Shown here piece by piece: positions 28,861 to 39,000 of a stretch of DNA of 64,000 bases (position 1 is its first letter; the number at the start of each line of letters is the position of its first letter). This DNA comes from Closterium sp. Naga37s-1 (taxonomy: Eukaryota; Streptophyta; Zygnematophyceae; Desmidiales; Closteriaceae). The notes under the pieces were generated by a model. It was not told where the DNA came from. It did not search any database and was given only the letters and a program-made list of their open reading frames with translations. The stretch is from contig CANJKZ010000172.1 of NCBI GenBank assembly GCA_947471745.1, positions 2,562,501 through 2,626,500 on the forward strand, in the 5' to 3' direction. The position numbers and the translations under genes are program-made.

Positions 28861-29242
28861 TGAAAGTCCCTAGCCACTAGATCTTGGCTAGGAAAACCTA
28901 ACTCGGCTGACTGACGACCACACTCGTGGGCAACAACCAACTGGGGCTTGCTATGGTTGGCTCCTCTACGAAAGCAGCACTAGGGAGTAGCTAGGAACAG
29001 GTCTTTTGCTAAGAGTGGAAACAAACAAGCAAGCAATTGAACCTACTTCGGTTGCTTGCCTAAGTAGTAGGGTCGGGTTACCGTTGCTCCACAACGGATT
29101 CCTACTTTCGCTACTTCTCCTCGTTTCCCCCGCCTTGACTGCGCGGGTTTCCTTGACCTCATTTGTACTCTACTCACTACTGTAATCTGTCATGGTTTTA
29201 TATTGTCACTGCCTACGCTAATTAGCAATTAAAAACATGACA
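28861..29242 (-). repeat. 5' LTR of the methyltransferase Ty3 element
   Basis: 382 bp, TGTCATG...TTTCA on the minus strand, about 99% identical to 14675-15056. The target duplication ATTC follows at 29243-29246 and then the chromovirus B integrase. Confidence 0.9.
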
Positions 29243-29740
29243 ATTCGCGTGCCGAACTGCTGGCACAGGTTCCGCCAGAAGTTGCTGGTGAATGTTTTGT
29301 CACGGTCGCTGATAATCGTTGCTGGTATCCCGTGCAGTCGAACGACGGTGGAAATGAAAAGTCGGGCTGTTTCTTCGGCTGTGATTGATTTCTTGCAAGC
29401 TGCGAAGTGTGCCATCTTCGTCAGCCGATCGACGACGACCAGGATCGCGTCGTTCCCATTTGCTCCGGCCGGTAACCCCATGACGAAGTCCATCGTCACC
29501 TGCTGCCAAGCACGCTCTGGGGGTGGTGAGACTCGATGCCACTTGTCGCTGCACGTCGGTCAGCATTTGGGCCAGTAGAAATATCGCTGCCGCTGCTGTT
29601 GTGTTTTCTCTACTCCAAAATATCCTGAGGTAACTCCGTCGTGTGCCTCCTATAGCAGTAACTCCTGTAGTAAAGTGTAGCCCGGTGCCCAAAAGCGATC
29701 GGTGCCGGCTTTTACGTAATAAACCTCTTTTTCTGCTGCG
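29243..29740 (-). pseudogene. Chromovirus B integrase, N-terminal part
   Basis: The translation gives MTMDFVMGLPAGANGNDAIL, VVVDRLTKMAHFAACKKSIT, STVVRLHGIPATIISDRDKT and NFWRNLCQQFGTRI, nearly the same as chromovirus A. It stops at the ATTC duplication, and the rest of the domain resumes at 14536 beyond the nested element. Confidence 0.85.
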
Positions 29741-29745
29741 AACTA

Positions 29746-30379
29746 CTACGAGTTTCCTCCGGTAAAGTATGGGTATGTTTGGTAGCCGTGGGTAAATAGT
29801 CCTATAAGCAGGGGGCTGGTCTGAGCGAGTAGTATGGCGTGTATCTGGGCAGTGGGGCGGGTCAGTACGTCGGCGATATTCGAGGCTCCTTTTTTGTAGG
29901 TGACTGTGTAGTGGAAATTTGACTCGAGGAAGTCAAGCCAACGGACCTGACGTGGGTTGAGGTGGGGCTGTGCGCGGAGGTATTGTAGTGATTTGTGGTC
30001 TATCCGTACTGTCGCGTCGGCGCCAGTCAAGTAACAGCGCCAAACTTTGAATGCGTGTACGATCGCGAGCATTTCGCGGTCGTGTATCGGGTAATTCTTC
30101 TCGGGCGGATGCAGTTTTTGTGACTCGTATGCGATGGGCTGTAGTTCGTTGCCGAAGTCCTGTAGTAGTACGGCTCCGATGGCGATGTTGCTTGCGTCTG
30201 TAACCACTTCGAATGGGCGGTGTGGGTCGGCAATGCGCAGTACGGGCGGTGAACAGAGAACAGTTTTCAGGGCAGAGAAGGCAGCATGCTCTTTCTCCCT
30301 TCCACGTAAACGCGACCCCCCGTAGCAAATCCGCCAGTGGGGCAGTTAACCGTGCCATGCCGGGGACGAACGGACGCAC
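29746..30379 (-). pseudogene. Chromovirus B RNase H
   Basis: The text VTDASNIAIGAVLLQDFGNE, QKLHPPEKNYPIHDREMLAI, RIDHKSLQYLRAQPHLNPRQ and KKGASNIADVLTRP matches the RNase H of chromovirus A. It follows RT and precedes integrase. Broken copy. Confidence 0.85.
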
Positions 30380-30383
30380 ATAA

Positions 30384-31080
30384 TTAACGAACCCTTAGAA
30401 ACTCTGCAGCTCGGTGATATTTGTCGGGGGGTGCCACATTTTCACCGTGTCTAACCTTTTTCGGGTCGATCTCAACTCCAGCCTCCAAAATAACGTGCCC
30501 CATAAATTCTAACCTATCCTGAAAAAACTCGCACTTTGAACCCTTGGTCAGTAGCCGATGCTCGTCTAAATTTTTTAACACTGCTTCCAGATCCGTTAAA
30601 TGCTGTTGCTGGTCCCGGCTGTAAACTAATATGTCGTCGAGGTAAATTATGACGCACTTATCTAAAAGCGGCCTAAACGCCTCGTTCATGGTCATCTGAA
30701 AAGTCGCGGGCGCGTTGGTCAGCCCAAAAGGCATCACTGCGTACTCGAAGGACACGTATCTAGTTCTAAATGCTGTCTTGGCGTAGTCTGTCGGTTCGAC
30801 TCGAATCTAGTGGTAACCGCCGCGTAAGTTGATTTTCGAAATTATTATAGCTGTTCGCAGTTGGTCGATGAATTCGTCGGCGCGGGGGGATGGGATATCG
30901 CAATTTGATTGTTACCATGTCCAGTGCAAGGTAGTCGATACACATGCGGAACCCTCCGTCATTTTTCGGTATGAACAGTATTGGTGCGGCGAAGGGCGAT
31001 GAGCTCGGTCGGATGAACCTTTTCTCCAGTAGGTAATCTAACTGCTTCCTCAGTTCGTCCAGTTCGGGCTATGCCAGTCA
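30384..31080 (-). pseudogene. Chromovirus B reverse transcriptase
   Basis: Best preserved over 30384-30755: FEYAVMPFGLTNAPATFQMT, LDKCVIIYLDDILVYSRDQQ (active-site YLDD) and KCEFFQDRLEFMGHVI. Weaker RT text extends to about 31080 in other frames. Multiple breaks. Confidence 0.82.
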
Positions 31081-31121
31081 AAACTCTCGCTATATGGTTT
31101 GTTGTGCCCTCGGTTCTAACT

Positions 31122-31979
31122 CTATGCGGTGGTCGTGTGCTCGCTGAGGTGGCAGTCCCTCTGGTAAATCGTCTGGAAAAATCCCTGGATACTGTTTAGT
31201 AGTTCCTGTAGTTCGGGCGGTACGGCTGCCAACAGTTTCTGAAAGTCACTCGGCTCCTCTGCTTCTCCTACTACCGTGATGTCCACTACGTACATGTCAG
31301 CTCCAATGGCGACAGCCCGTTTCATCGTGATGGCGTTGACGTGGACCGTTGAAGACTCAGGCGACTGCCAGCAAGGTACTGCGACCCAGTTACTGCCGCT
31401 TCGCACAGTGCAGTTGCCTACCGTCCAGTCAATTTGCGGCTTGTAGCGTCGCAGCCAATCACGTCCCGGTAAAATGTCGTGCCCATCCAGCGTCATTGCG
31501 AGCATTTCCTGTGTAAACCTGACATCCCCCCCGCAACGAACCTTCACTCTCTCCACTTTCTCCCGTATAGCCAATGGCGTGCCGTCAACTAAGCGTGCGT
31601 CAATCTCCGGTAAACAGCGGCTAAGTATCAGATGCAGTTTCCGCGACGTCGCGGTATCAACTAAGCTGTGACTTGCTCCTCCGTCAATAAAATTCTTCAC
31701 TGCTACCCCCTGTATTTTCCTGTGAATCAGTATTGGGCAATCTGTCGCTGTACCCTCCTTATTCAGCTGAGCCCGATCAATTGTGTGAATTGGTACTGTG
31801 ACTCGGTGAGGGTGAGTGAGGTTGGGCGAGCAACGAGTCTCGTCAGTAGTGGGCCTGTACTCTACTGACTGTTGGCGTTTCCCTGCCTCCCAGACTCCCT
31901 CCCCTGCTCTGCTCCACGGCGCCTTAGCTCCTCTGGGCATTCGCTCTTGCGATGACCCGGCCTGTTGCACGCAAAGCAA
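31122..31979 (-). pseudogene. Chromovirus B protease region
   Basis: AVKNFIDGGASHSLVDTATS is the aspartic protease signature region of Ty3 elements, followed by LAMTLDGHDILPGRDWLRRY, the second conserved protease block. The C-terminal part enters the RT N-terminus. Confidence 0.75.
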
Positions 31980-33160
31980 CGCCCCATAAATGGTGCGGCA
32001 GCAGCGTTCGTTGCAACGGTGTGTACAGTGGCGTGCTCGATCGGTCCCGAGGGCGAAGTCCGTAGTAGGACCCCGATCTCGGATGGCGCAAAATATTGAT
32101 TTTCTCCGCTAGCGCCAAGATTTTGTTGAAGTTCGAGATCCCGCAAAGAAGGATTTCTTGCGAGATTTCTGGATTCTGGCCGCCGACGTAGTAATCCACT
32201 CGCTCCGCTTCGTGCATGTAGCCGACTTGCTCACACAGTGCGAGAAAACCGCTGGTGCAGTCTTGAACCGACCCGAGCTGCCGCCAAGTACGCAGCTTCT
32301 GGCGTGTCAAAATCGAAGCCGCAATCGGCTCGAAGCGTGCCCGAAGCCCTGCGCACCACGCATCTCACGTGCTGTATTGGGCTGTCTCGCAGAACGAACT
32401 CCAGGTGACGGCTGGGCCTGCGGGCCCTTCCTCTTGCGACGTTGCTCGTAGGCGCGCGGCGACATCACAATGACTCGCCACCAGTCCATGGCGGGGCCCC
32501 GCAACAACGAAATGACGTACCAAATCTTCGCTGCATCCGACGTGACGTAATTCGCGTAATAAAACACGTTCATCGTGAAAATCCACGATTGAACTGTCGG
32601 ACCTCAACGCTGGCTAGCATCGAAGCAGGGCGGGCGCTGCGGCTTGAGTGGCATCGGCTCACCGATGTCATCGTTGCCGGCTATTGCAGTAAATCCGACG
32701 TGGCGACGAGCTTCGCGAGGTGCGTTAATGCTCGATGTTGCCCTGGCCCTCTCCATGCTCGGAATTGATTGTCGGCACCATCGCTGATTGCGCCTGAGTG
32801 CTGTCCCACGCTGTTGTGCTGCGACGGTGTGCCAGATGAAATGACAATCGGCTCATCCGATTGCGCGGGTGCACTTGCGGGTGTTGGTGCTGGTGCATTT
32901 GCCGTTGATTGCTGTCGGGCGGAATCGCGTTCCGCCGTGAGCGTCGCAATTTCGAGCGTCGATTCCTCGAGTTGGCGCGGAAGATCGTCGAGGCGCTCTT
33001 GCGTCCACAACGCGACGTCGAATTCAGCCATGGCGGGGGTGTTGGGCGAGCTCAGCGAGTGCCTCAGTTGTGGCTGAGTGTGCTTATGAGAGAGCACACG
33101 AGCAGAGGTGCTTGATCGCTCAGGGACGTCTACCCCTGCCAAAAATTGAGATAGTGGGGA
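31862..33160 (-). pseudogene. Chromovirus B gag
   Basis: A likely start is MAEFDVALWTQERLDDLPRQ near 33033, followed by a heptad-like stretch (STLEIATLTAERDSARQQ) and a proline-rich region. The capsid-like part is spread over several frames. It ends with the zinc knuckle CFACNRPGHRKSEC near 31960. A PBS-like TTGGTATTCAGAGCC separates it from the LTR. Several breaks. Confidence 0.72.
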
Positions 33161-33212
33161 AGCCAAGGTGTGGGTGCGTTCCGAGAAGAGATCGTAGGCT
33201 CTGAATACCAAG

Positions 33213-33504
33213 TGTTACGAGTGCAATTGAGCGAAGGAATTAGCGAACAATATATATCGTAAGCCTAGCGTGGTGACGGTCATGCGCGAGAATGTGGTGC
33301 GCGACGGGCCTAATGCCGAGGTTGGGAAATGGCGCGGGTTACCAACCGAACCATGAGGTTGGGTTGCGAAGTGTACAGTGGCGAGAACAGTGATCGAGGC
33401 GATTGTCGCGAGTGGGTAACGTTTCACTGTTGGGAGCTGTTGGCGGGAACAGTCACGTACGCGTTACGCAGGGCCACGGAGTAAGGAAAATGAATTCCCT
33501 TACA
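33213..33504 (-). repeat. 5' LTR of chromovirus B
   Basis: Minus strand TGTAAGGGAATTCATTTTCC...CTCGTAACA, matching the ends of 2034-2385. It contains ATATATA on the plus strand near 33250, a possible TATA element. The 3' partner survives only as 33 bases at 13680-13712. Confidence 0.82.
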
Positions 33505-34238
33505 CCTTGTTTCCTTGGAAATAATGCTCATTTTAGGGGTAACACTGTCGGTCTGATTTTTTTTTTTAGGTGTTATGTTTTCTTGCTATGTCGTTTCTCT
33601 GTACATAACACTGTTGCCTAACTGTAGTGTATTTGAATAGTCCAGTATACTCTGTACAATGTATAAAACATATTGCCCACGCAATTACCGTCATCTCTCG
33701 GATATAAGACATATATGTCTATACACTAAAAAAAATGCTAGGGTTGTCTTGTATTTGGGGAGGTTTGTTTTATAGGTCTTATAAATGGACAATTACTAAA
33801 CTGTAATCTAACATTTACAAAGTCTGTTGAAACCACCCAAGCGATAGATTAAGCAAGCGACAGTTTTCTACAAATGAGGTGATTTTATTAACCAATGGAA
33901 GCGTAGGGCAAGACTGAGGAGTTGTTCAGACCAATGAGAGTTGTGAAAATTGCTTGCGTGTTGTTTTCTATTGCTGATCGTGCGTCGAGTTTGTCATTGT
34001 TTGCACCTCTAGGTTTTGAGGTGTTGGATTGGTTGTTTCTCATGCGGCAAGTTCATCGGTCAGCTCGCAGCTACACCCACCACTACTTTTGTGTGGATCA
34101 GATTGGTTGATGCTTGCTCTACAAGATTGTCTGCGTGATCACAGTTACTCGCACCACTAAAGAAAGTGACGGGGTTGTTACGTTCTCAAGTAACGAGGCT
34201 GAGAGACTAGCTAACTAATCACGAATGTTGTTCACAGC
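33505..34238. other. AT-rich gap without a recognisable gene
   Basis: About 730 bp of AT-rich sequence between chromovirus B and copia C4. A frame of 62 codons at 33922-34110 has no recognisable similarity. There is no LTR, tRNA or conserved protein text. It may be host DNA or an old decayed element. Confidence 0.5.
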
Positions 34239-34300
34239 TCAATTCATGCAAGAATATAAATTAGCAACTAATTTTGGCATTTCTCTCTGTGCATGTGTGT

Positions 34301-34323
34301 GTTGTTGTTGTTGTTGCTGCTGC

Positions 34324-34394
<71 letters not shown>

Positions 34395-34418
34395 TTGTTG
34401 TTGTTGTTGTTGTTGTTG
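34301..34418. repeat. (GTT)n microsatellite
   Basis: About 118 bp of GTT repeats (CAA on the minus strand), interrupted by a few GCT triplets and one short T run. It sits where copia C4 integrase should continue and would code for polyglutamine in the C4 direction. Any long glutamine, cysteine or valine frame here is a product of the repeat. Confidence 0.95.
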
Positions 34419-34421
34419 GAG

Positions 34422-34491
34422 CTGTAGGCCTTGGACCTGCTGGGGCAGTGCTGCTGGGGGTGCTGAGCCTGAGCAGGTCCAAGGCCTACAG
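34422..34491. repeat. Perfect 20-bp inverted repeat with 30-bp loop
   Basis: CTGTAGGCCTTGGACCTGCT at 34422-34441 has its exact reverse complement at 34472-34491. It lies immediately next to the GTT microsatellite and inside the C4 integrase region, and would fold into a strong hairpin. Confidence 0.9.
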
Positions 34492-34499
34492 TGAGCATT

Positions 34500-34949
34500 C
34501 TGCTGTGGTGAGGCCGGGAGCGTGAATGTCTGGCGAATGCCCTTCCCACGACAAAAGTCCCGGAGGAAGTCAGAGGCAAACTCACCACCTCTGTCAAAGT
34601 GCAGACGCAGGAAAAGAAAGTCCGTCCCGAACCGCTCGCGGAGCTGGAGACGGGCAGCGTGGATCCAAGGGATCAAAACATCAGGGACCTCACCCTTGGT
34701 GCGCAAGGGGAAGACCGTGGTGTAACGCGTGTAGTCGTCAACAACCAGCAAAAAGTACCGCTCGCGGTCCTGTCCACGGACGCGGGCTGGGCCCCACACG
34801 TCCATGTGTAGGGTCTGCAGGGGAGCAGTCATCGGGGGAAACGAGGAGGAGTGAGGAGCGGCGCGCTGCCGCCCCTCGACACAAGGAAGACAGGGAGGAG
34901 CAGGCGAGGGAGGGAGGGGAGGGAGAACCCTGGGAAGACCAGAGACAAG
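34500..34949 (-). pseudogene. Copia C4 integrase
   Basis: TAPLQTLHMDVWGPARVRGQ, YFLLVVDDYTRYTTVFPLRT, LRLHFDRGGEFASDFLRDFC and GIRQTFTLPASPQQN are close to C3 integrase. It ends at the target duplication of C5 on the right and at the hairpin and microsatellite on the left. Confidence 0.82.
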
Positions 34950-35967
34950 TGTTGTGCCAACACATTACAGTGGCACGGTCATCGCACTCCCATTCGGCCT
35001 ACAAGCCTGCTCAGCTTCTAGAATTTTGTGGGGAGGTTGTTCAACACGTGTTCTTCAAACCCTCAAAGTTTCAGAGTTTTTGAAGCAGTTACCAAGGCAT
35101 GACAACATTTTATGTTTCAAGACTTATGGCATCCCGGAAGTGTGTGTTACTCCTTTTTGGTAACACCCGAGTTCACCATTTCGGCTGCTGACTCGTCTAC
35201 CGAGATCTGATTGGTCAGAAATTCGGTCTGGAAGTCCTTTGCCCCGCTGTGCAAGTGGTCACCAAGTTTCAGAACGATCCAACATCTGAGCATTGCGTGA
35301 CAGCTGCCGAAATTCACTGTTCCGTAGTCATGGTGCACTGTTGGCAGCATTTCCCTTGCCACCCTTTCATTGTTGTCATGCCAATGGTGCAGGGACAGAG
35401 AATGAGACAAGAAGTACAGGTGGTCAAGTGGGACTCTACAACCCTCCTTTTGAGAAGTGTGGTCTTCCTGGAAGCAACTTGCAAGAGGGTGCAAGTGGGA
35501 AGACAAGCTGACTCATGTTGGCTTGACTCACTATTGGTAGCCTTGAGTACAGCTCTGAACATCCAAGTGTGGTTGGCTTTGCTGACCTAGCTAGGACGTT
35601 TCCCATTCTTCTCTAGCCTTTCTCCCCTAGGACTCAACCTTCTCTGAGTTCCCAGGATGACCCAACCCCTTATGAGTCCCCTAGGCAATGTTGTACTCAC
35701 CTCTTCCTTGCATCAATGAGAATACACGTTTTTTCAGCCGAGCTTACGTTTTCGTTCACTGCGTAGTGCACACACCTCTGATAATAGCAAGTAATATACC
35801 GTTGGAAAGCAGACACCTAAGGCTAACCGCTGTCCAAGTTTCAGCCTCGTATGTTCTCGGAGCTGATCGTCACGGCGTTTTGAACAGAGGCGGTTTGAAG
35901 ACGTCAGATTCTGCTTAGGCGGTTTCATGGGCATCCGCGACCCCTAAGTGGACTGCAGACTATAACA
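34950..35967 (+). repeat. 5' LTR of copia C5
   Basis: TGTTGTGCCAACACATTACA...GACTATAACA, 1018 bp. It matches 40672-41689 except for about one base near 35020. It is among the longest LTRs in the window. Confidence 0.95.
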
Positions 35968-36006
35968 AGTGGTATCAGAGCTGTTCTACTCTGTTCGTGG
36001 GTGAAA

Positions 36007-39000
36007 ATGGAGGCTGAAGGTTCTGCTCCAGCTGGTCCCAGTGGCAGTGGTGGCGTGAGAGGCGCTGGGGAAGCGGGAAGAGGTGTTGCAGGCGGATCTG
36101 CGCCAATGGCTTCAGTTTCAACATCAGCTAAGGATGATGTGAAGGCATTCAACCTGGAGAAGTTCTCTGGGGATGATTGGGCATCATGGAGCTTCAGGAT
36201 GGAGCTCCTCTTCAACCATTATGGGCTGCTTGAAGTGATGGATGGAGAATTCAAGAGGCCTACGAGCGAAGGAGCGACCAAAGAATGGGATCGCCGGTCC
36301 AAGGATGGATTCTTCCTTCTCTCCCAATGCCTCTCATCCAACCAGCTGCACCACATCAAGCATCTCATCAAGGAAGCTGAGTGTGGTCCTAAGGCATGGA
36401 GGATATTGAAGGATGTCCATGCCCCCAGCAGCGAAGCAATGGTGGTGGTGCTCGAGCGACAACTCCATGCGGTGAAGATCAACGAGGGTGATGCCGTACA
36501 AGGAGCGTTCGATCAACTCCGGGACCTCTATGTGAAGCTCTCAGCTGCTGGTGTGGACTACCCTGAGAAAATCAAGTGCTACAAGGCTCTCTCCCTGCTG
36601 CCGGAGTCGTGGGGGCCCTTGGTGGTCAACCTTAATGGGATGAAGGACTCGTGGTCCCTTGAGTGGATTCGCGCACAAGTTCTTCAAGAGGAGTTTCGGA
36701 GGAAGGAGCTGACCGCCGCTGCCGGTGAAGGTGGAGGCTCTGCCTATGGCATGAAGGGCTTCAAGGGGCGTGGCAGCAAGAAAGGGAAGGCCAAGGAAGG
36801 CTCTGGAGGGGAGCAGCATTCGGGAGGGAAGCGTGGCAACAAGGGAGGCAAGCGGTGTGGCGGCAAGTGTTGGTATTGCCATGTGGAAGGGCACCCATGG
36901 TTCAAGTGCCGCAAGCTACCTGACGGTTGGAGGCCTGGTCAGCCATCAATTGAGGGCTCCAAGGGTGTTCATGGAGCTATGGGAGAAGGCATGGGCAGTG
37001 AGGATGGCGAAGGAGGTGCTGGCGGATACGGCGGCATGTTCTACCATGTAGGGGAGGCGTGCCCCGAGGACATGGTTGTGCCGGCCAGCAAGATTGCTCT
37101 TCACCGCTCCTCCCATTGGGTCATCGACACGGGAGCCTTCATGACCATGACCAACCGAGAGGATCTACTGGATGAAGTTAGGCCATCAAAGGCAGCCACC
37201 GTCGTTTCAGCCACCGGCCAAGTTGTACCCGTGCGTGGCGAGGGGAGAGCCATGTTCATGGGTGCGGATGGGAGGCTTGTGGGGCTGAAGCGTGTTCTCC
37301 TTGTTCCTGGATTGTGTGCCAACCTCCTCTCTACCAAGGCCCTAAGTGAGGCAGGGATGAAGATGGAGATGTTGGGCACAAAGGTTTTCAAGGCAACTCT
37401 GGATGGGCGCGTATTGTGGGACCTCCGAGGCGGCAAGGACATGCACCGGTCCATGTGGGAGATACCGGTGCTGCCATGGAAGGAGGCGGCTGCGCGCTTG
37501 GCTGCTGGAGATGTGAGAGGAGGGCGTGTTAACCACGTGGACAATGGAGGGGGTGGTGATGACAGTGATGGTGGGCTCCTTGGGCATGGAGGGGCTGCGC
37601 TTCCAAGTGTAACTCCTAGCACGGGTGAGACGGATTGGCTCACCGCACACCGTCGCTTTGGCCACGTGGCGCTACCTCAGTTGCAGCAGCTGTTTAAGGA
37701 GGAAAGAGTCAAGGGGCTGAGGATAAAGGGGGAGCCCAAGGAGGTGGGATCTTGTGAGACTTGCTTGACCAGCAAGTTTTCACGGTTTCCCTTCCATTCG
37801 GTGGAGGGGAAGTCGAGTGACCCGGTGGAGCTCGTGCATGTGGATCTCGTGGGACCCATGAAGGTGAAGGGAGATGGTGGGGCCCTGTATTCTATGACCA
37901 TGGTGGATGACAACACAAGGCTCACCTGGTCCTTTCCACTTGCAAAGAAGAGTGATGCTGCAAGGGTCATCATTGAAGAGTGGCTGCCCATGGTGGAGCG
38001 AGAGAGCGGCAAGCGGGTGAAGGCGATACGTAGTGACCGTGGTGGGGAGTTCTTGGGAGCGGAGTTCCGGAGCTGGCTGAAGCGGCATGGCATCAAGCAG
38101 CAGCTCACCACGGCCTACACCCCTCAATCCAATGGCGTGGCAGAGAGAGCGAACCGGACCATCTTGGAGGGCGGGAGAACGATGTTGGTAGACTCGGGTC
38201 TACCCTTACGGTTCTGGCCCCTCGCTATTCGCCATGCCACCGTCATCAAGAACCGAGTATTGACTCATGTGGGAGGGCAGCATTGGGTCCCTATGGAGAA
38301 ATGGAGGGGCAAGAAGCCTCTGGTGGATATGCTTCGAGTCTTTGGGTGCATGGGACTCGTGCACGTCCCTAAGGAAAAGCGTGACAAGCTTCAAGCGGCG
38401 GCGGTGTGGGCTGTTCATTTGGGACTTGCACAAGGGAGCAAGGGGTGGCTCATGTGGGACCCAATAGCCAACACCATCTTCACCACCAGAGATGCCAAGT
38501 TCATGGAGGGGCTCATGTTCAAGGAGTGGTTGGAGCGAGGGAGGAGCAAGGTCACCATTCCGCTCGGAATAGAGGTGGGAACGAATGACCCACTCTTCAT
38601 TCCCATCGAGTTGTCTTCGTCTTCAGAGGTAACGGAGGTGTCACATGACTTGGGAGGTGCTGAAGGGGAGGCAGCAGAGGTGGAGGGAGTGTTGCAGCAA
38701 GAGAAGGCCCCTGTAGCTGAGAGAGGTGATGCCGAGGAGGAGGTGCAGCAGCCTACACCATCCCCTACTCTTCCACCAAGGCGGACAACCCAAGGGAAGC
38801 GTGGTGCTGTCCGTGGTGGAGCTAAGGAGAGTGCAGCCAAGGAGAGGCCCAAGAGAGCTGCTCACCCAAGGGATTTCCTCAAGTATGAAAGGCTTGGGGG
38901 TCCCAAGGCATTGCTGGTCCAGGAGGAGGAAGATGATGAGGAGAAGGGAGCCGAGGGAGAGATGGAGCAGATTTGTTGCTTCGGTGTCAACTTACCTCAT

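Larger units (their letters stand above)
14541..29242 (-). mobile_element. Ty3/gypsy element carrying a cytosine methyltransferase domain, itself split by copia C3
   Basis: Minus-strand Ty3 element inserted into chromovirus B integrase with duplication ATTC. The parts are: 5' LTR 28861-29242; leader and start of gag 28671-28860; copia C3 inserted at 21293-28670; gag, zinc knuckles, protease, methyltransferase and RT at 17319-21242; RNase H and integrase at 15129-17030; LTR 14675-15056; and an extra 134-bp tail 14541-14674. The two 382-bp LTRs differ at about 3 positions (about 0.8%), so it is young but older than C3. There is no chromodomain. Apart from the nested insertion it looks nearly whole, with at least one break in pol. 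Confidence 0.9.
13680..33504 (-). mobile_element. Ty3/gypsy chromovirus B, split by a nested Ty3 element
   Basis: Minus-strand chromovirus close to chromovirus A. The 5' LTR is 33213-33504; then come a TTGGTATTCAGAGCC PBS-like site, gag, protease, RT, RNase H and the first part of integrase (down to 29243). The rest of integrase, the chromodomain, a polypurine tract and the first 33 bases of the 3' LTR lie at 13680-14540. The two halves are separated by the methyltransferase Ty3 element and flanked by the duplication ATTC (14537-14540, 29243-29246). Comparison with chromovirus A shows that the halves are contiguous in the empty site. It is an old fossil with many breaks. Confidence 0.88.

Noticed and set aside
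33922-34110. A 62-codon host gene in the AT-rich gap
   Set aside because: It is short, has no recognisable similarity, and nothing indicates a promoter or splice structure.
34301-34418. Polyglutamine or polycysteine gene
   Set aside because: It is a GTT microsatellite open in all frames; the flanks are copia integrase.
34950-35967. Small conserved proteins repeated at 35249-35590 and 40971-41312
   Set aside because: The frames are duplicated only because they lie in the two LTRs of C5; no coding signal is seen.
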